Below are positions 1 through 14,735 of a stretch of DNA of 64,000 nt, one piece after another. The stretch's first letter is position 1. Each line of letters begins with the position of its first letter. Where the stretch lies: assembly GCA_902567785.1 (NCBI GenBank), contig CACFOR010000005.1:1-64000 (forward strand). Reading direction: 5' to 3'. The translations under genes and the position numbers were made by a program. Source of the DNA: an uncultured Pelagibacteraceae bacterium (GTDB lineage Bacteria > Pseudomonadota > Alphaproteobacteria > Pelagibacterales > Pelagibacteraceae). The notes beneath the pieces were generated by a model. The model worked only from the letters and a program-made list of their open reading frames with translations. It made no database searches and was not told where the DNA came from.

Positions 1-791
1 TTATTCTCAAACTTTATTGTAATGTCATCATTTAAAAATTTACCTTCTAATTTAGCTTCAACTAAATTCTCTAGATATTTAACTTTTATTCTTGCATCGC
101 TAATTGTTCCGACATAATTTTTTTTATTGTAAAATAAAATTTTACCTTTGTTAAAAATTAATGGAATAAAATTAGTTTCTTTTGAAAAAAAATTTTCATA
201 ATTTTTAAATTTATTAAGATTTATATTAGCTTCATAATTATTTAGTAAAACTTTTTTAAATTTGTGTTTTTCTCTAGCTAATAAATTTTTAATTGACAAT
301 TTAATCGATACTTTTTCAACAGTTAATAGATTAACTTTACTATCGGTAGCTTCTTTTATTATTAAATTTTTAATTTTTATTCTAGGAGATGGAAATAAAC
401 TATAATTAACTTTTCCTTTTATATAACATTCTATTTTTTTATTTTTGCATATAAATTTTTCTATATGAGATTTATCATAATTAAAAAAAGTTGGAATTAA
501 GAGGTATAAAAAACTAAAAAAAAATATTGCTGAAGGAATATGTATTGTCCAAATTTTCGAGTTAAATAATTTGATGTGTTTTATTAAATTTAAATTATAT
601 GATCTAAAATTTAAATATTTAGTTATCTTTTTAAAATCTAGTTTTTTAATATCTATGTATTTATAAATTTTTCTAAAGTCATATTTGCTTAAATTTAGAA
701 TTTTAAAAATTTTTAAAAAACTATTTGTTAGTGTTTTGAAGTTTTTTATAGCTGTGGAAAACTTATATCTTTTAAAATTAATATATTTCAT
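1..791 (-). CDS. AsmA-like inner-membrane/periplasmic protein, N-terminal part (cut by window edge)
   Basis: The minus strand reads open from an ATG at 791 to base 1, giving 263 residues with no stop. A lysine-rich stretch of about 100 residues comes first. One hydrophobic segment follows (residues about 101-117, around IFFFSFLYLLIPTFF). After it comes a part with the AsmA-style pattern YSLFPSPRIKIKNLII, then repeated short beta-type stretches. AsmA/TamB-like proteins are anchored in the inner membrane and span the periplasm in lipid or outer-membrane protein homeostasis. The family call rests on that pattern and the membrane anchor only. The long cytoplasmic lysine-rich leader before the anchor is unusual. 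It is divergent from uvrD, with 34 bases between them. Confidence 0.6.
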   Translation of the reverse strand, partial: MKYINFKRYKFSTAIKNFKTLTNSFLKIFKILNLSKYDFRKIYKYIDIKKLDFKKITKYLNFRSYNLNLIKHIKLFNSKIWTIHIPSAIFFFSFLYLLIPTFFNYDKSHIEKFICKNKKIECYIKGKVNYSLFPSPRIKIKNLIIKEATDSKVNLLTVEKVSIKLSIKNLLAREKHKFKKVLLNNYEANINLNKFKNYENFFSKETNFIPLIFNKGKILFYNKKNYVGTISDARIKVKYLENLVEAKLEGKFLNDDITIKFEN

Positions 792-825
792 TTATTTTAA
801 CTAAAAATTGTAAAATATAAATTTA

Positions 826-2861
826 ATGGAAATTATCAAACAAAATTATTTAAGCAACTTAAACGATAATCAAAAAGAAGCAATAAATAATATAGATGGC
901 CCATGTTTAATTGTCGCTGGAGCGGGTTCTGGCAAAACAAAAGTTTTGACTACAAGAGTCGTCCATATTATTAAAGAAAAAAAAGCATGGCCTAATCAAA
1001 TTCTCTGTGTAACTTTTACAAACAAAGCTGCTCGAGAAATGCAAAATAGAATATCTTCCCTTTTAAAAGAAAAAGTAAAGTCATTACCTTGGCTTGGAAC
1101 TTTTCATTCAGTAAGTGCTAAAATTTTAAGAAGACATGCTCAGGCAGTAGGATTAAATTCAAGCTTTACAATTATAGATCAAGAAGATCAACTTAGATTA
1201 ATAAAAAATATATGTAAGGCTGAAAATATAGATATTAAAAAGATTTCACCACAATTTGTTTTATCTATTATCAATCAATGGAAAAACAAAGGATTACTTC
1301 CGAAAGATGTTTTTATAAAAAAACGACCTCCTTTAGAAAAAAATATATTAAATGTTTATAAGTTTTATCAAGAAAGACTCACAATTTTAAATTCTTGCGA
1401 TTTTGGAGATCTTATTCTGCTTTGTGTCGAGATGTTTAAAAATAACCCTGACATATTAGAATTATATTTAAATAATTTTAAATACATACTTGTTGATGAA
1501 TATCAAGATTCAAACTACATCCAAAGTAACTGGTTAAAATTACTTGCTATGAAAAATAATAATATATGTTGTGTGGGAGATGACGATCAATCAATTTATA
1601 GCTGGAGAGGTGCTGAGATAAGAAATTTTTTAGATTTTAGTAAGACTTACAAAAATACAAAAATTATAAAACTTGAACAAAATTACAGATCAACCCAAAA
1701 TATACTTACTGCTGCCTCAGAATTAATCGCAAATAATAAAGATAGGTTGGGTAAAAAATTATGGACAGATAGCAAAGATGGAGAGCTAGTTAAACTTTCT
1801 TGTTATAAAAATGGAAGAGATGAGGCCGTAGGAATTAGTGATACTATAGAACAAAAACTAAAAAAAAAATATTCCTTAAATAATATATCTATTTTGGTAA
1901 GAGCCATTTTTCAAACTAGAGAATTCGAAGAAAGATTTTTAAAAATTGGAATGGGTTATAGGGTAATTGGAGGGACAAAATTTTATGAAAGAGCAGAAAT
2001 TAAAGATAGCGTTGCTTATTTAAGAATAGTGAATCAAAAGAATGATGATTTGGCTTTTGAAAGAATTATCAATAACCCCAAAAGAGCAATAGGGGATAGT
2101 ACATTAAAACAATTACATAGTTGGGGTAGAAAAAATAAAAAATCCTTAGAAGATTCTGCATTAGAACTTGTGCAATTAAATAAAATTAAACCAAAAGCAA
2201 AATTAGGATTAGTAAAAATATTAAATTTATTTAATAAATGGAGATCGGATTTAAAGATAAAAAAACACTATGAGTTAATGGAAATTATTTTGGATGAATC
2301 TGGTTATTCAAAAATATTAAAAGATAAAAAAGATTTGGAGAGCGAAGGTAGATTGGAAAATTTGAAAGAATTAATTAGAGGGATGCATGATTTTGATAAT
2401 TTACAAGGTTTTTTAGAACATGTTGCTCTAGCTACTTCAATAGATCAAGATTGGGATGGTGAAAAAGTTAATTTAATGACTATGCATGCTGCAAAAGGTT
2501 TAGAGTTTGATGTAGTATTTTTACCTGGCTGGGAAGAAGGAATGTTTCCTCATCAAAAGTCTTTGGAGGAAAAAGGAGATTTGGCTCTAGAAGAAGAAAG
2601 ACGCCTTGCTTATGTTGGATTAACCAGGGCTAAAAAAGAATCATTTATATCTTTTGTAGAAAACAGAATGTACAGAGGAGATTGGATTGATGCCTTAGCC
2701 TCAAGGTTTATAGAAGAACTACCTGAAAAAAATATTCAAAAAGAGGAAATAAAAGAACAAAACAATGACGATTTCTTTTTTAACCAAGATATAGATTATA
2801 ATGAAGGAATTAAAAGTCCTGGTTGGGCAAGATTACAGAAAAAAAAATTAAAAAGAATCAA

Positions 2862-2865
<4 letters not shown>
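826..2865 (+). CDS. uvrD: ATP-dependent DNA helicase UvrD/PcrA (superfamily 1A)
   Basis: This is a 3'-5' DNA helicase used in nucleotide excision repair and mismatch repair. All SF1 helicase motifs are visible: Walker A AGAGSGKT at residues 31-38, motif II DEYQD at 224-228, motif III GDDDQSIYSWRGA at 251-263, LEQNYRS (IV), MTMHAAKGLEFD (V) and AYVGLTRAKK (VI). At 679 residues it is slightly shorter than E. coli UvrD, with a short charged C-terminal tail. Its TGA overlaps the likely start of the next gene as ATGA, so uvrD and pepP are probably translationally coupled. PcrA is the same family; the name cannot be resolved further from sequence. Confidence 0.95.
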
Positions 2866-7435
<4,570 letters not shown>

Positions 7436-7498
7436 TTCAGATAAAAAGCTACTTTATCAAAATATTTGATTATTACAATTTTCTTAACTGATTTTTAT

Positions 7499-8419
7499 TT
7501 AAGCATTGACAGCTACTGGGCTTGGGTAGAGGCTATCTTTCTGACCTTCTTGCTTTCCTTCAAAACTTACAAATTCCCAATTTGATTTATTTGATAAAAA
7601 TTCTTTCAACAATGTATTTGTAAGTTGATGTCCTCCTTGTGAAGTTTTTATTCGACCATAAATTCTATGCCCTGAAAGCATTAAGTCTCCCAAACAATCT
7701 AATATTTTGTGATTTACAAATTCATCTCTATATCTAAGACCATCTTCATTTAATATTTTGTTTTCCTTAACAACAATTGCATTTTCCAAGGATCCTCCTT
7801 TTGCCAGCCCTTGGCTTTTGATTTTATCTATATCTTCATATAGACAAAATGTTTTTGAATTATATATTGAATCCAAATCCCCTTTGCTCAATTTAAATTC
7901 TTTTCTTCTAGTTCTTATTAGTGGATTTTTATAAACAATTTCAAAATCAATAACTAAATCTCTATTTAATGGTTCAATAGAAATATATTTTGATCCATCT
8001 TTAATTTCAATTTTCTTTAAAACTTGAATAAATTTTTTTGGTAAATTTTGTTCTTGCGTTCCAACTGACTTAATAGCTTCTACGAAATCGAAAGAAGATC
8101 CATCCATTATTGGAACTTCAGGAGCATTGATTTCAACTACTATATTATCAATTCCTTCCCCATAAAAAACAGCCATCAAATGTTCTATTGTAGAAACTGA
8201 AACTCCAAAAGAATTTTTTATTTTAGTACAAAGTATAGGAGAGCTTACATTTTTATAATTTGCCTCAATTATATTTTTTTCAGAATCAATATCTGTTCTT
8301 ATAAACTTAATTCCAGAGTTAACTTCAGCAGGCTTCAAGCGTAAATTAACCTTTACACCGTTATGTAAGCCTACACCCTCGAGTTCTATACTTTCATTTA
8401 TTGTTTTTTGAAGATTCAT
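7499..8419 (-). CDS. lpxC: UDP-3-O-acyl-N-acetylglucosamine deacetylase LpxC
   Basis: Zinc enzyme for the committed step of lipid A synthesis, so the cell makes lipopolysaccharide. Expected zinc ligands are His80 (in STIEHLMAVFYG), His237 and Asp241 (in FVNHKILDCLGD), and His264 (SQGGHQL) matches the catalytic His. Length 306 is normal. It lies 78 bases after ftsA, exactly where alphaproteobacteria usually carry ftsZ between the two. A 16-bp perfect palindrome sits 9 bases before the ATG. Confidence 0.96.
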   Translation of the reverse strand: MNLQKTINESIELEGVGLHNGVKVNLRLKPAEVNSGIKFIRTDIDSEKNIIEANYKNVSSPILCTKIKNSFGVSVSTIEHLMAVFYGEGIDNIVVEINAPEVPIMDGSSFDFVEAIKSVGTQEQNLPKKFIQVLKKIEIKDGSKYISIEPLNRDLVIDFEIVYKNPLIRTRRKEFKLSKGDLDSIYNSKTFCLYEDIDKIKSQGLAKGGSLENAIVVKENKILNEDGLRYRDEFVNHKILDCLGDLMLSGHRIYGRIKTSQGGHQLTNTLLKEFLSNKSNWEFVSFEGKQEGQKDSLYPSPVAVNA

Positions 8420-8427
8420 CTCTTAAT

Positions 8428-8443
8428 ATTTTGTATACAAAAT
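8428..8443. promoter_or_regulatory. 16-bp perfect palindrome upstream of lpxC
   Basis: The sequence ATTTTGTATACAAAAT is its own reverse complement and ends 9 bases before the lpxC start. It could be a regulator site or a small transcript hairpin in the 78-base ftsA-lpxC gap. In DNA this AT-rich a few perfect 16-mers are expected by chance in 64 kb, so function is only a suggestion from its position. Confidence 0.25.
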
Positions 8444-8497
8444 GAGAAAAAACTATAAAAGACAATTTATATTACGAAAAAATACAATCTTTCAAAA

Positions 8498-9721
8498 CTA
8501 CCGATTCCCAAAAATTTTGTTAAAAAAGCCAATTTTTTCCGTATTTTTTACACTATTTTTAGGTAAAGCTTCTGTTTCCCATCCGTCTTTAATTATTTTT
8601 AATGCTCCTAAAGAAGCAACAAAATTTTTACTTAAATATTCATCTTCAATAATATTGTTGTTAATTAACTTTACATCTGATTTAAAAAAAAATTTACAAT
8701 ACTTATCTAAATTAATAAAATTAGATCCCTCTCCTGCTAATAAAAAACTTATTCCAAAACCTAAATTGAAACCTGGTATGATTAATTGTTTTTTTAATTT
8801 GTCAAAAATTTCATCTATTCTTGATCTAACAACATTCAAAATCAAATCTTTGCTTATTTTTCTATAATTTGAATTAATAAAATAATTATTTTTTAAATAA
8901 TTATTTTTATCAAAAATATTGGAGTTATTTTCAAATGAAAAGTCAATACTGTTTTTTATAATTTCTGATTCTTCTAAATTTAATGAACAAACTTTGGAAA
9001 TATCTTTTGTAATATGGTTTGCTCCAATAGGAATCATTGCAGAATGTACTAACGCAAAATTTTTAAATAAGCCCAAGCTAACATTTTCGTGTTCTAAATT
9101 TATTAAAGCTGAACCTAATTTCAATTCTTTTTCGTCTAAAAGTTTTGCTCCAAGTGCAAAAGTTCTAGAAATTAATCTTTCAACTTCTAAATCACAATCA
9201 ATGAATGACTGATAAATATTTTTTAAATTATTTTTTGGAGCAGAAATAAAAGTCATTTCGTGACTCAATGTATCAGCATAGATTCCCATCGGTTCTTCTA
9301 TAAATGTTTTGCCATCAACAATGTAGTTGTGATTAAAAATATGAATTATAGATTGATTCTTATCATTGTGAATTAATTCTTTTTTTGCTTCTATTAATAA
9401 AAATTCAATATCATCTCTGTGTATTTTTGAACCATCAATTTTTTTATGTTTGGAAAATTTAGTACATAAAAAATCTGATTGTTCAAAAACTACATTTATT
9501 TTTTTTAATGTTACTTTACTTTTTCTTTCAGCATTACTTATAGAAGTTCTTATTGCTTTGGAGGCTTTAGATAAATTTATTATAACATCATTACGAATGC
9601 CTTCGGATGGGTCTGCAGAAGTTGATAGAATTTCTACATTATTATTCTTAATTTTAAAAATCAGAGATTTTATATTTTTATCTCCTATTTCAACTATACC
9701 TATCGGATCTTCGGAATTCAT
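8498..9721 (-). CDS. ftsA: Cell division protein FtsA (actin-like FtsZ membrane tether)
   Basis: Actin-fold ATPase that anchors FtsZ to the inner membrane and recruits later division proteins. Visible are the first phosphate loop (GIVEIGDKNIKSL), the inserted 1C domain, INLEHENVSLG, LLAGEGSNF, and at the C-terminus the amphipathic membrane helix around EKIGFFNKIFGNR. The 407-residue length is typical. The ATG shares one base with the ftsQ stop (TAATG), indicating tight coupling. Unlike the usual order, ftsZ does not follow it. Confidence 0.93.
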   Translation of the reverse strand: MNSEDPIGIVEIGDKNIKSLIFKIKNNNVEILSTSADPSEGIRNDVIINLSKASKAIRTSISNAERKSKVTLKKINVVFEQSDFLCTKFSKHKKIDGSKIHRDDIEFLLIEAKKELIHNDKNQSIIHIFNHNYIVDGKTFIEEPMGIYADTLSHEMTFISAPKNNLKNIYQSFIDCDLEVERLISRTFALGAKLLDEKELKLGSALINLEHENVSLGLFKNFALVHSAMIPIGANHITKDISKVCSLNLEESEIIKNSIDFSFENNSNIFDKNNYLKNNYFINSNYRKISKDLILNVVRSRIDEIFDKLKKQLIIPGFNLGFGISFLLAGEGSNFINLDKYCKFFFKSDVKLINNNIIEDEYLSKNFVASLGALKIIKDGWETEALPKNSVKNTEKIGFFNKIFGNR

Positions 9722-10434
9722 TATTCTACTATTATCTTACCATCTACCCTCAAATCAATGATATTGTAACTTTCAAAATCTTTTCGATTAAGCAATTCTG
9801 TAGTTTTCTGAATAGCAGTTTGAATGTTTGTGTTAGGAAATTTTATTATTTTATTACTTAATAGTTTTAAATCCCATCTTCCACTGTGAAAGTAATAAAA
9901 ATCTTTAATTTTTTCAGTTGGAAAGTTACTATTTTTTAATTGATTTAAAAAATTTATAAAATTTTTTTCAGCATTCTCTCCAAAAACACTTGGAAGACGA
10001 GGGAAAATATCATTTAATTTTAAATAAGGATCTACCAAATCAATATTTTCTAAAGATATTAAGTTTGATGAAGTATCTAATAAAAATTTAGTTTTTTTTT
10101 TAAAAATTATAGCTACTGGTTTAGTTTCAAAAATTTTAATAATTATAGTGTCTGGATACTTTTTATAAACTTCAATTTTTTCTAAAAAATCAATATTTTT
10201 TAATGGTTCTTCTAATTCTTTTCTTTTTATAAAAAAAATATTTTTATCATAAATATGATTTAGTTCTTTGCTAATCATATTTTCACTAATTAAAAAATTA
10301 TTTTGAATTTGTATGTTTCTTATTTTAAAAAAATCGCTTTTTGATACTAACCCTGAATTAAATTCCAGAGGACTATAAGTTGTTAAAAAAATAAGTGCTA
10401 CCAATAACAAAAAAATTCTATTAAATTTTTTCAT
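9721..10434 (-). CDS. ftsQ: Cell division protein FtsQ
   Basis: Bitopic divisome protein that recruits FtsL/FtsB. It has a short cytoplasmic N-terminus, one membrane segment (residues about 6-21, FNRIFLLLVALIFLTT), a POTRA domain (FKIRNIQIQNNFLIS, then EVYKKYPDTIIIKIFETKPVAI), and a beta domain ending in YNIIDLRVDGKIIVE. Length 237 is slightly short. The ATG overlaps the end of ddl by four bases. Confidence 0.9.
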   Translation of the reverse strand: MKKFNRIFLLLVALIFLTTYSPLEFNSGLVSKSDFFKIRNIQIQNNFLISENMISKELNHIYDKNIFFIKRKELEEPLKNIDFLEKIEVYKKYPDTIIIKIFETKPVAIIFKKKTKFLLDTSSNLISLENIDLVDPYLKLNDIFPRLPSVFGENAEKNFINFLNQLKNSNFPTEKIKDFYYFHSGRWDLKLLSNKIIKFPNTNIQTAIQKTTELLNRKDFESYNIIDLRVDGKIIVE

Positions 10435-11351
10435 CTATTGATGCTAGAATCTTTGGCAATCCAAGTAATTAGATCCTGAAATTTTATTCCACAATAATTG
10501 GCAATTTCAGGGACTAGAGAAAGTGCTGTCATGCCTGGCTGAGTATTGGTCTCTAGCAAATAAAATTCATCATTGAAAAATCTAAAATCAGATCTAGTAA
10601 TACCTCTGCAATTTAATATTTTGTGAGCCTTTCTAGCCAATTTTAGAACTTCTTTGTATTTTTTTGAATGAATTAATGCAGGCATAATATGTTCGGTCTT
10701 AGCTTTGGAAGAGTATTTAGCAGTATAATCATAAAACTCTCTTGAAGGAACAAGTTCTATTGCTCCTAAGGCTTTGTTACCCATTACTGCAACCTGAATC
10801 TCTTTTCCTGGTATATATTGCTCAACAATAATTCTATTATATTTTTTCTTAAGCTTCTTGTAATTTTTTTCAAAATTTTTTTTATTCTTGCATATATAAA
10901 CTCCCAAACTTGAACCTTCATCGATTGGCTTAATAACTATTGGAAATCTAATTTTATTTTTTTTTATTTTATTATTAAAATCATTTTTATGATTTTTCTC
11001 TAAAATAAAATATTTTGGTACTTTAATTTTATTTTTTTTAAAAATAAATCTTGATAGTTCCTTATCCATAGCTAAACTTGAAGAAAGAACTCCTGAATGG
11101 GTATATGGAATTTTTAGAGACTCCAATATACTTTGAACAAACCCATCTTCTCCATATTTTCCATGAAGTGCATTAAAAACAAGTTTGGGATTTAATTTTT
11201 TTAATTTCTCGACGAATTCTCCTTTAGCATCAAGTTCTATTATTTTATATCCTTTTTTTCTTAAAGCTTTGGAACAAGCTTTCCCTGTCAAAAAACTTAT
11301 TTCTCTTTCGTCGGATAACCCTCCCATAAGGACAACAATTAAATTTTTCAT
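10431..11351 (-). CDS. ddl: D-alanine--D-alanine ligase
   Basis: ATP-grasp enzyme making D-Ala-D-Ala, the substrate for MurF, in the cytoplasm. Signature stretches are ALHGKYGEDG, PIDEGSSLGVYICK, VAVMGNKALGAIE, RSDFRF and the C-terminal ETNTQPGMT. The length of 306 matches DdlB. It overlaps murB by one base and ftsQ by four, within the dcw operon. Confidence 0.95.
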   Translation of the reverse strand: MKNLIVVLMGGLSDEREISFLTGKACSKALRKKGYKIIELDAKGEFVEKLKKLNPKLVFNALHGKYGEDGFVQSILESLKIPYTHSGVLSSSLAMDKELSRFIFKKNKIKVPKYFILEKNHKNDFNNKIKKNKIRFPIVIKPIDEGSSLGVYICKNKKNFEKNYKKLKKKYNRIIVEQYIPGKEIQVAVMGNKALGAIELVPSREFYDYTAKYSSKAKTEHIMPALIHSKKYKEVLKLARKAHKILNCRGITRSDFRFFNDEFYLLETNTQPGMTALSLVPEIANYCGIKFQDLITWIAKDSSINR

Positions 11352-12259
11352 TATTTTTCACCAATAATTTGAAGTTCCAATTCTAAGCTTACTCCTGTTT
11401 TGTTAAAAACTTTATTTTTTACCTCATGAATTAAATTTTCCAAGTCTTGAGATCTAGCTTTCCCTTTATTAACAAAAAAATTACAGTGCTTTTCAGAAAT
11501 ATAAGCATCTCCAAAATTCATGCCGTCACATCCTGAATTTTTTATTAGCTCCCAAGCTTTATAATTTTTAGGATTTTTAAATGTACTGCCGCAAGTTTTA
11601 ATTTGTGAAGGCTGATCTTTTTTTTTTTTATTAATTAAATTTTCAATTTTATTTTTAATTTTTTCTTTATTATCCTTTTGACCTCTGAATGTAGCACTTA
11701 TAAAAATTAAGTTATCATCTAAATTACATCCTCTGTATGAAAATTTTATATCAGATGAATAAATTACCCTGACTTTACCATTAAAATCCATTGCTTGAAC
11801 TGAAATCAAAATTTTTGATATTTCCTCCCCATAACATCCTGAATTCATGCGAATACCTCCCCCAATAGTTCCTGGTATACAGGACAAAAACTCAAATCCA
11901 GACAAAGAGTTTTCTAAAGCAAAACTCGAAAGATTTTTGTCTAAAGCAGATGCTCCTGCGATGATAGTATTTTCATCAAATAAAGACATATGGGAAAAAG
12001 ACTTTCCAAATTTTATTATTGTTCCATTAAAGCCACCATCTCTAATTAATGTGTTTGAACCTGCCCCCAAAACTTTAATATTATTTAATCCTTTTATTTC
12101 TTTTAAAAAAAAAGATAAATCATTTAAGTTTTTTGGTTTAAACAAAATTTTCGCAGGACCTCCTAGATTGAACCACGAATAACTTGAAAGTTTTTCATCA
12201 AATAAAATTTGACCTGAAATTTTTTTTTTTATTTCTTTTATGTCAGAAATTAAATTCAT
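11351..12259 (-). CDS. murB: UDP-N-acetylenolpyruvoylglucosamine reductase MurB
   Basis: FAD enzyme that reduces the enolpyruvyl group to give UDP-MurNAc. Visible are the FAD-binding GAGSNTLIRDGGF, ISCIPGTIGGG-type sequence (CIPGTIGGGIRMNSGCYG), SYRGCNL and the substrate loop CGSTFKNP. The 302-residue length and these motifs fit the short (type II) MurB. The ATG overlaps the murC stop by four bases. Confidence 0.94.
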   Translation of the reverse strand: MNLISDIKEIKKKISGQILFDEKLSSYSWFNLGGPAKILFKPKNLNDLSFFLKEIKGLNNIKVLGAGSNTLIRDGGFNGTIIKFGKSFSHMSLFDENTIIAGASALDKNLSSFALENSLSGFEFLSCIPGTIGGGIRMNSGCYGEEISKILISVQAMDFNGKVRVIYSSDIKFSYRGCNLDDNLIFISATFRGQKDNKEKIKNKIENLINKKKKDQPSQIKTCGSTFKNPKNYKAWELIKNSGCDGMNFGDAYISEKHCNFFVNKGKARSQDLENLIHEVKNKVFNKTGVSLELELQIIGEK

Positions 12260-13653
12260 TTTAATTCATCGCCAATTTGTCTAATCCAATTAGAAATACT
12301 ACCAGCTCCCATACATATAACTAGCTCGTCATTTACTAAATTTTTTTTAATAAAATTTTTCAATTCATTTTGATTTTTTATGTTAATTACCTGAGTATTA
12401 GATTTTTTAGAAATTAATTTACCAAAATTGTTTTGATCATAATTATATTTTATCTTTTCACCTGCTGAATAAACTGGACAAAGAATTACCTCATTACTAG
12501 CTTTAAATGATAAAGCAAATTCATTTTTTAAAGCTTTAACTCGCGAATATCTATGAGGTTGGAATACACAAATTATTTTTCTATTTTTATAAACTTCTCT
12601 AACGCTGTTTATAACAGCTTTAATTTCAGTTGGGTGATGTGCATAATCATCAAAAAACTCTCTTTTTTCTAATGAAAAAACTTTGGTAAATCTTCTCTGA
12701 ATTCCTAAAAATTTTTTCAGTGCTTTTTTTATTTTTTCTATTTTTATTCCAAGATTTAATGCAATAACTATTGAAGCGGCTGTATTTCTAATATTATGAT
12801 CACCTAGTAAATTTACTTTTATTTTTTTTATTGCATCAATTTTGCTACCTCTAAGATTTACTTTTAAATCAAATATTGAACTATGAATATTTTTTTTTAC
12901 ATTAACAATTTGATAATTTGAATTTTTACTAAATCCATAAGTTAAAAAATTGCTAGTTTTTAAATTATTTATTAATGTTTTAAGGTGATAATTGTCTGAA
13001 CAAATTACAGATTTTCCAAATGAAGGAGTTTTTTCAATAAATTTAAGAAAACTTTTTTTTAATTTTTTAAAATTTCTATAATAATCAAGATGTTCTTTAT
13101 CTATATTAGTAACAATTGAATAAGTAATAGGTAGTTTTAAAAAGCTTCCGTCAGATTCGTCGGACTCTATTACAGCCCATTCTCCCTTGCCAAGTTGAGC
13201 CGTATTTTTAAATGAATTGATCACGCCACCGTTAATGACTGTAGGATCTAAACCAGATTCTAATAAAATGTTTGCAACCAAAGATGTTGTTGTTGTTTTC
13301 CCATGCGATCCTGTAATTACTATATTTTTTTTTAATGCAACAATATTAGCTAACATGTCGCCTCTTTTAAAAATTGGTAAATTTTTATTTTTTGCATACT
13401 TTAATTCAACATTATTTTTTTTTACTGCCGAGGAAACCACAACCATCGTAGCTGTTTCTAAATTTTTTTTATGATGACCAAAATAAACTTTGATTTGTGA
13501 TTTAATTAATCTTTCAGTATTTTTGCTTTGGTTTAAATCACTGCCTTGAACTGTAAAACCGATATTCTTCATGATTTGAGCAAGTCCACTCATTCCAATT
13601 CCACCAATTCCAATAAAATGAATTATTTCGTTGCTAGCTATATTAATTTTCAT
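12256..13653 (-). CDS. murC: UDP-N-acetylmuramate--L-alanine ligase MurC
   Basis: Adds L-Ala to UDP-MurNAc. The N-terminal Rossmann part has FIGIGGIGMSGLA, the central ATPase loop is GSHGKTTT at residues 115-122, followed by ESDESDGSFL, NIDKEHLDYY and the C-terminal DDYAHHPTEI and FQPHRYSR. Length 465 is standard. Two bases separate it from murG upstream. Confidence 0.96.
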   Translation of the reverse strand: MKINIASNEIIHFIGIGGIGMSGLAQIMKNIGFTVQGSDLNQSKNTERLIKSQIKVYFGHHKKNLETATMVVVSSAVKKNNVELKYAKNKNLPIFKRGDMLANIVALKKNIVITGSHGKTTTTSLVANILLESGLDPTVINGGVINSFKNTAQLGKGEWAVIESDESDGSFLKLPITYSIVTNIDKEHLDYYRNFKKLKKSFLKFIEKTPSFGKSVICSDNYHLKTLINNLKTSNFLTYGFSKNSNYQIVNVKKNIHSSIFDLKVNLRGSKIDAIKKIKVNLLGDHNIRNTAASIVIALNLGIKIEKIKKALKKFLGIQRRFTKVFSLEKREFFDDYAHHPTEIKAVINSVREVYKNRKIICVFQPHRYSRVKALKNEFALSFKASNEVILCPVYSAGEKIKYNYDQNNFGKLISKKSNTQVINIKNQNELKNFIKKNLVNDELVICMGAGSISNWIRQIGDELK

Positions 13654-13655
13654 AT

Positions 13656-14735
13656 TTAAATAAATTCGTTAATTTCATTTTCTATAACACTATAAACGTT
13701 ATTACTGTATTTTTTTTTCATGTTTGTTTGCATAGTCTCAAGTTTATTCTGATTGTTTATAGTAGATATAATTAAATTAAATAAGTTTTCTTTGTTAAAG
13801 TTTTTTTGTTCAAGAATCCAACAACAACCTTTTTCTTCATAAAATTTGGCGTTTAAATACTGATGATTATCAATAGAATGGGGAATCGGAACTGCTATGA
13901 ATGGAGTTGATGTATGTACTAATTCTTCCATGGTAGATGCTCCGCACCTAGTTATAACTAAATCTGAAGAAAGAATTAGTTGCAAAATATCATAATCAAA
14001 CTCAAAAATATAGTTTTTAATATTATTTTTATTATAAAAATTAATAATTGAATCTTTTTGATTTTTGATACATTGTTGATTTACATTAATTTTAATTCCT
14101 TTGTTTTTTAACATATTCACTACTGTTGGAACGATTTCTCCAAAAATTTCTGCTCCTTGGCTACCACCTAAAATCAAAATAGAAAAATCTTCATTTTTAT
14201 TATTTTTCTCAAATTTTACACAATTAATAATTCTTTTGTCTAAAATTGCTCCTACTTCAGAAATTTTATGTTTATATTTTTCTGGAAAATTTTTATTAAT
14301 TTTTTTTGCTAAAAAAATTTTCCTTGCAAAAGGAATTAAATATTTATTAGCTCTTCCAAAAATTATATTTGGTTCATATATTATTAATGGTAAATTAAAT
14401 AACTTGGATGCAAATGAAACAGGAAAAGATACATAGCCTCCAAAACCAATTATTATATCTGCTTTTTCTTTTTTTAAAATTATAATTGATTGAATCAATG
14501 AATAAAAAATTAAAATAAATGACAAAATTTTTTTTAAAAAATTTTTATTTGATGGAGCAGTTACATTTAAAATATGCGATTTGAATTCTAATCGATTATC
14601 TATAAAACTACTTCCTCTTTTATCCGTTACTATTACCACATCGAAACCTTTTTCAAAAAAATGCTTCATTAAATTAATAGCTGGAAATATATGACCTCCA
14701 GTTCCTCCTGCGCAAAAAATAATTTTTTTATTCAT
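13656..14735 (-). CDS. murG: Lipid II synthase MurG (GlcNAc transferase)
   Basis: GT28-family GT-B transferase that adds GlcNAc to lipid I on the cytoplasmic face of the inner membrane. It shows GGTGGHIFPA at residues 10-19, IGFGGYVSFP, ILGGSQGAEIF, and the C-terminal acceptor motif ITRCGASTMEEL followed by PIPHSIDNHQ. The length of 359 is normal. The start lies inside the last 8 bases of ftsW. Confidence 0.95.
   Translation of the reverse strand: MNKKIIFCAGGTGGHIFPAINLMKHFFEKGFDVVIVTDKRGSSFIDNRLEFKSHILNVTAPSNKNFLKKILSFILIFYSLIQSIIILKKEKADIIIGFGGYVSFPVSFASKLFNLPLIIYEPNIIFGRANKYLIPFARKIFLAKKINKNFPEKYKHKISEVGAILDKRIINCVKFEKNNKNEDFSILILGGSQGAEIFGEIVPTVVNMLKNKGIKINVNQQCIKNQKDSIINFYNKNNIKNYIFEFDYDILQLILSSDLVITRCGASTMEELVHTSTPFIAVPIPHSIDNHQYLNAKFYEEKGCCWILEQKNFNKENLFNLIISTINNQNKLETMQTNMKKKYSNNVYSVIENEINEFI

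Noticed and set aside
2823-2861. Earlier in-frame start of pepP
   Set aside because: It would add 13 Lys-rich residues inside uvrD, while 2862 gives the usual ATGA overlap.
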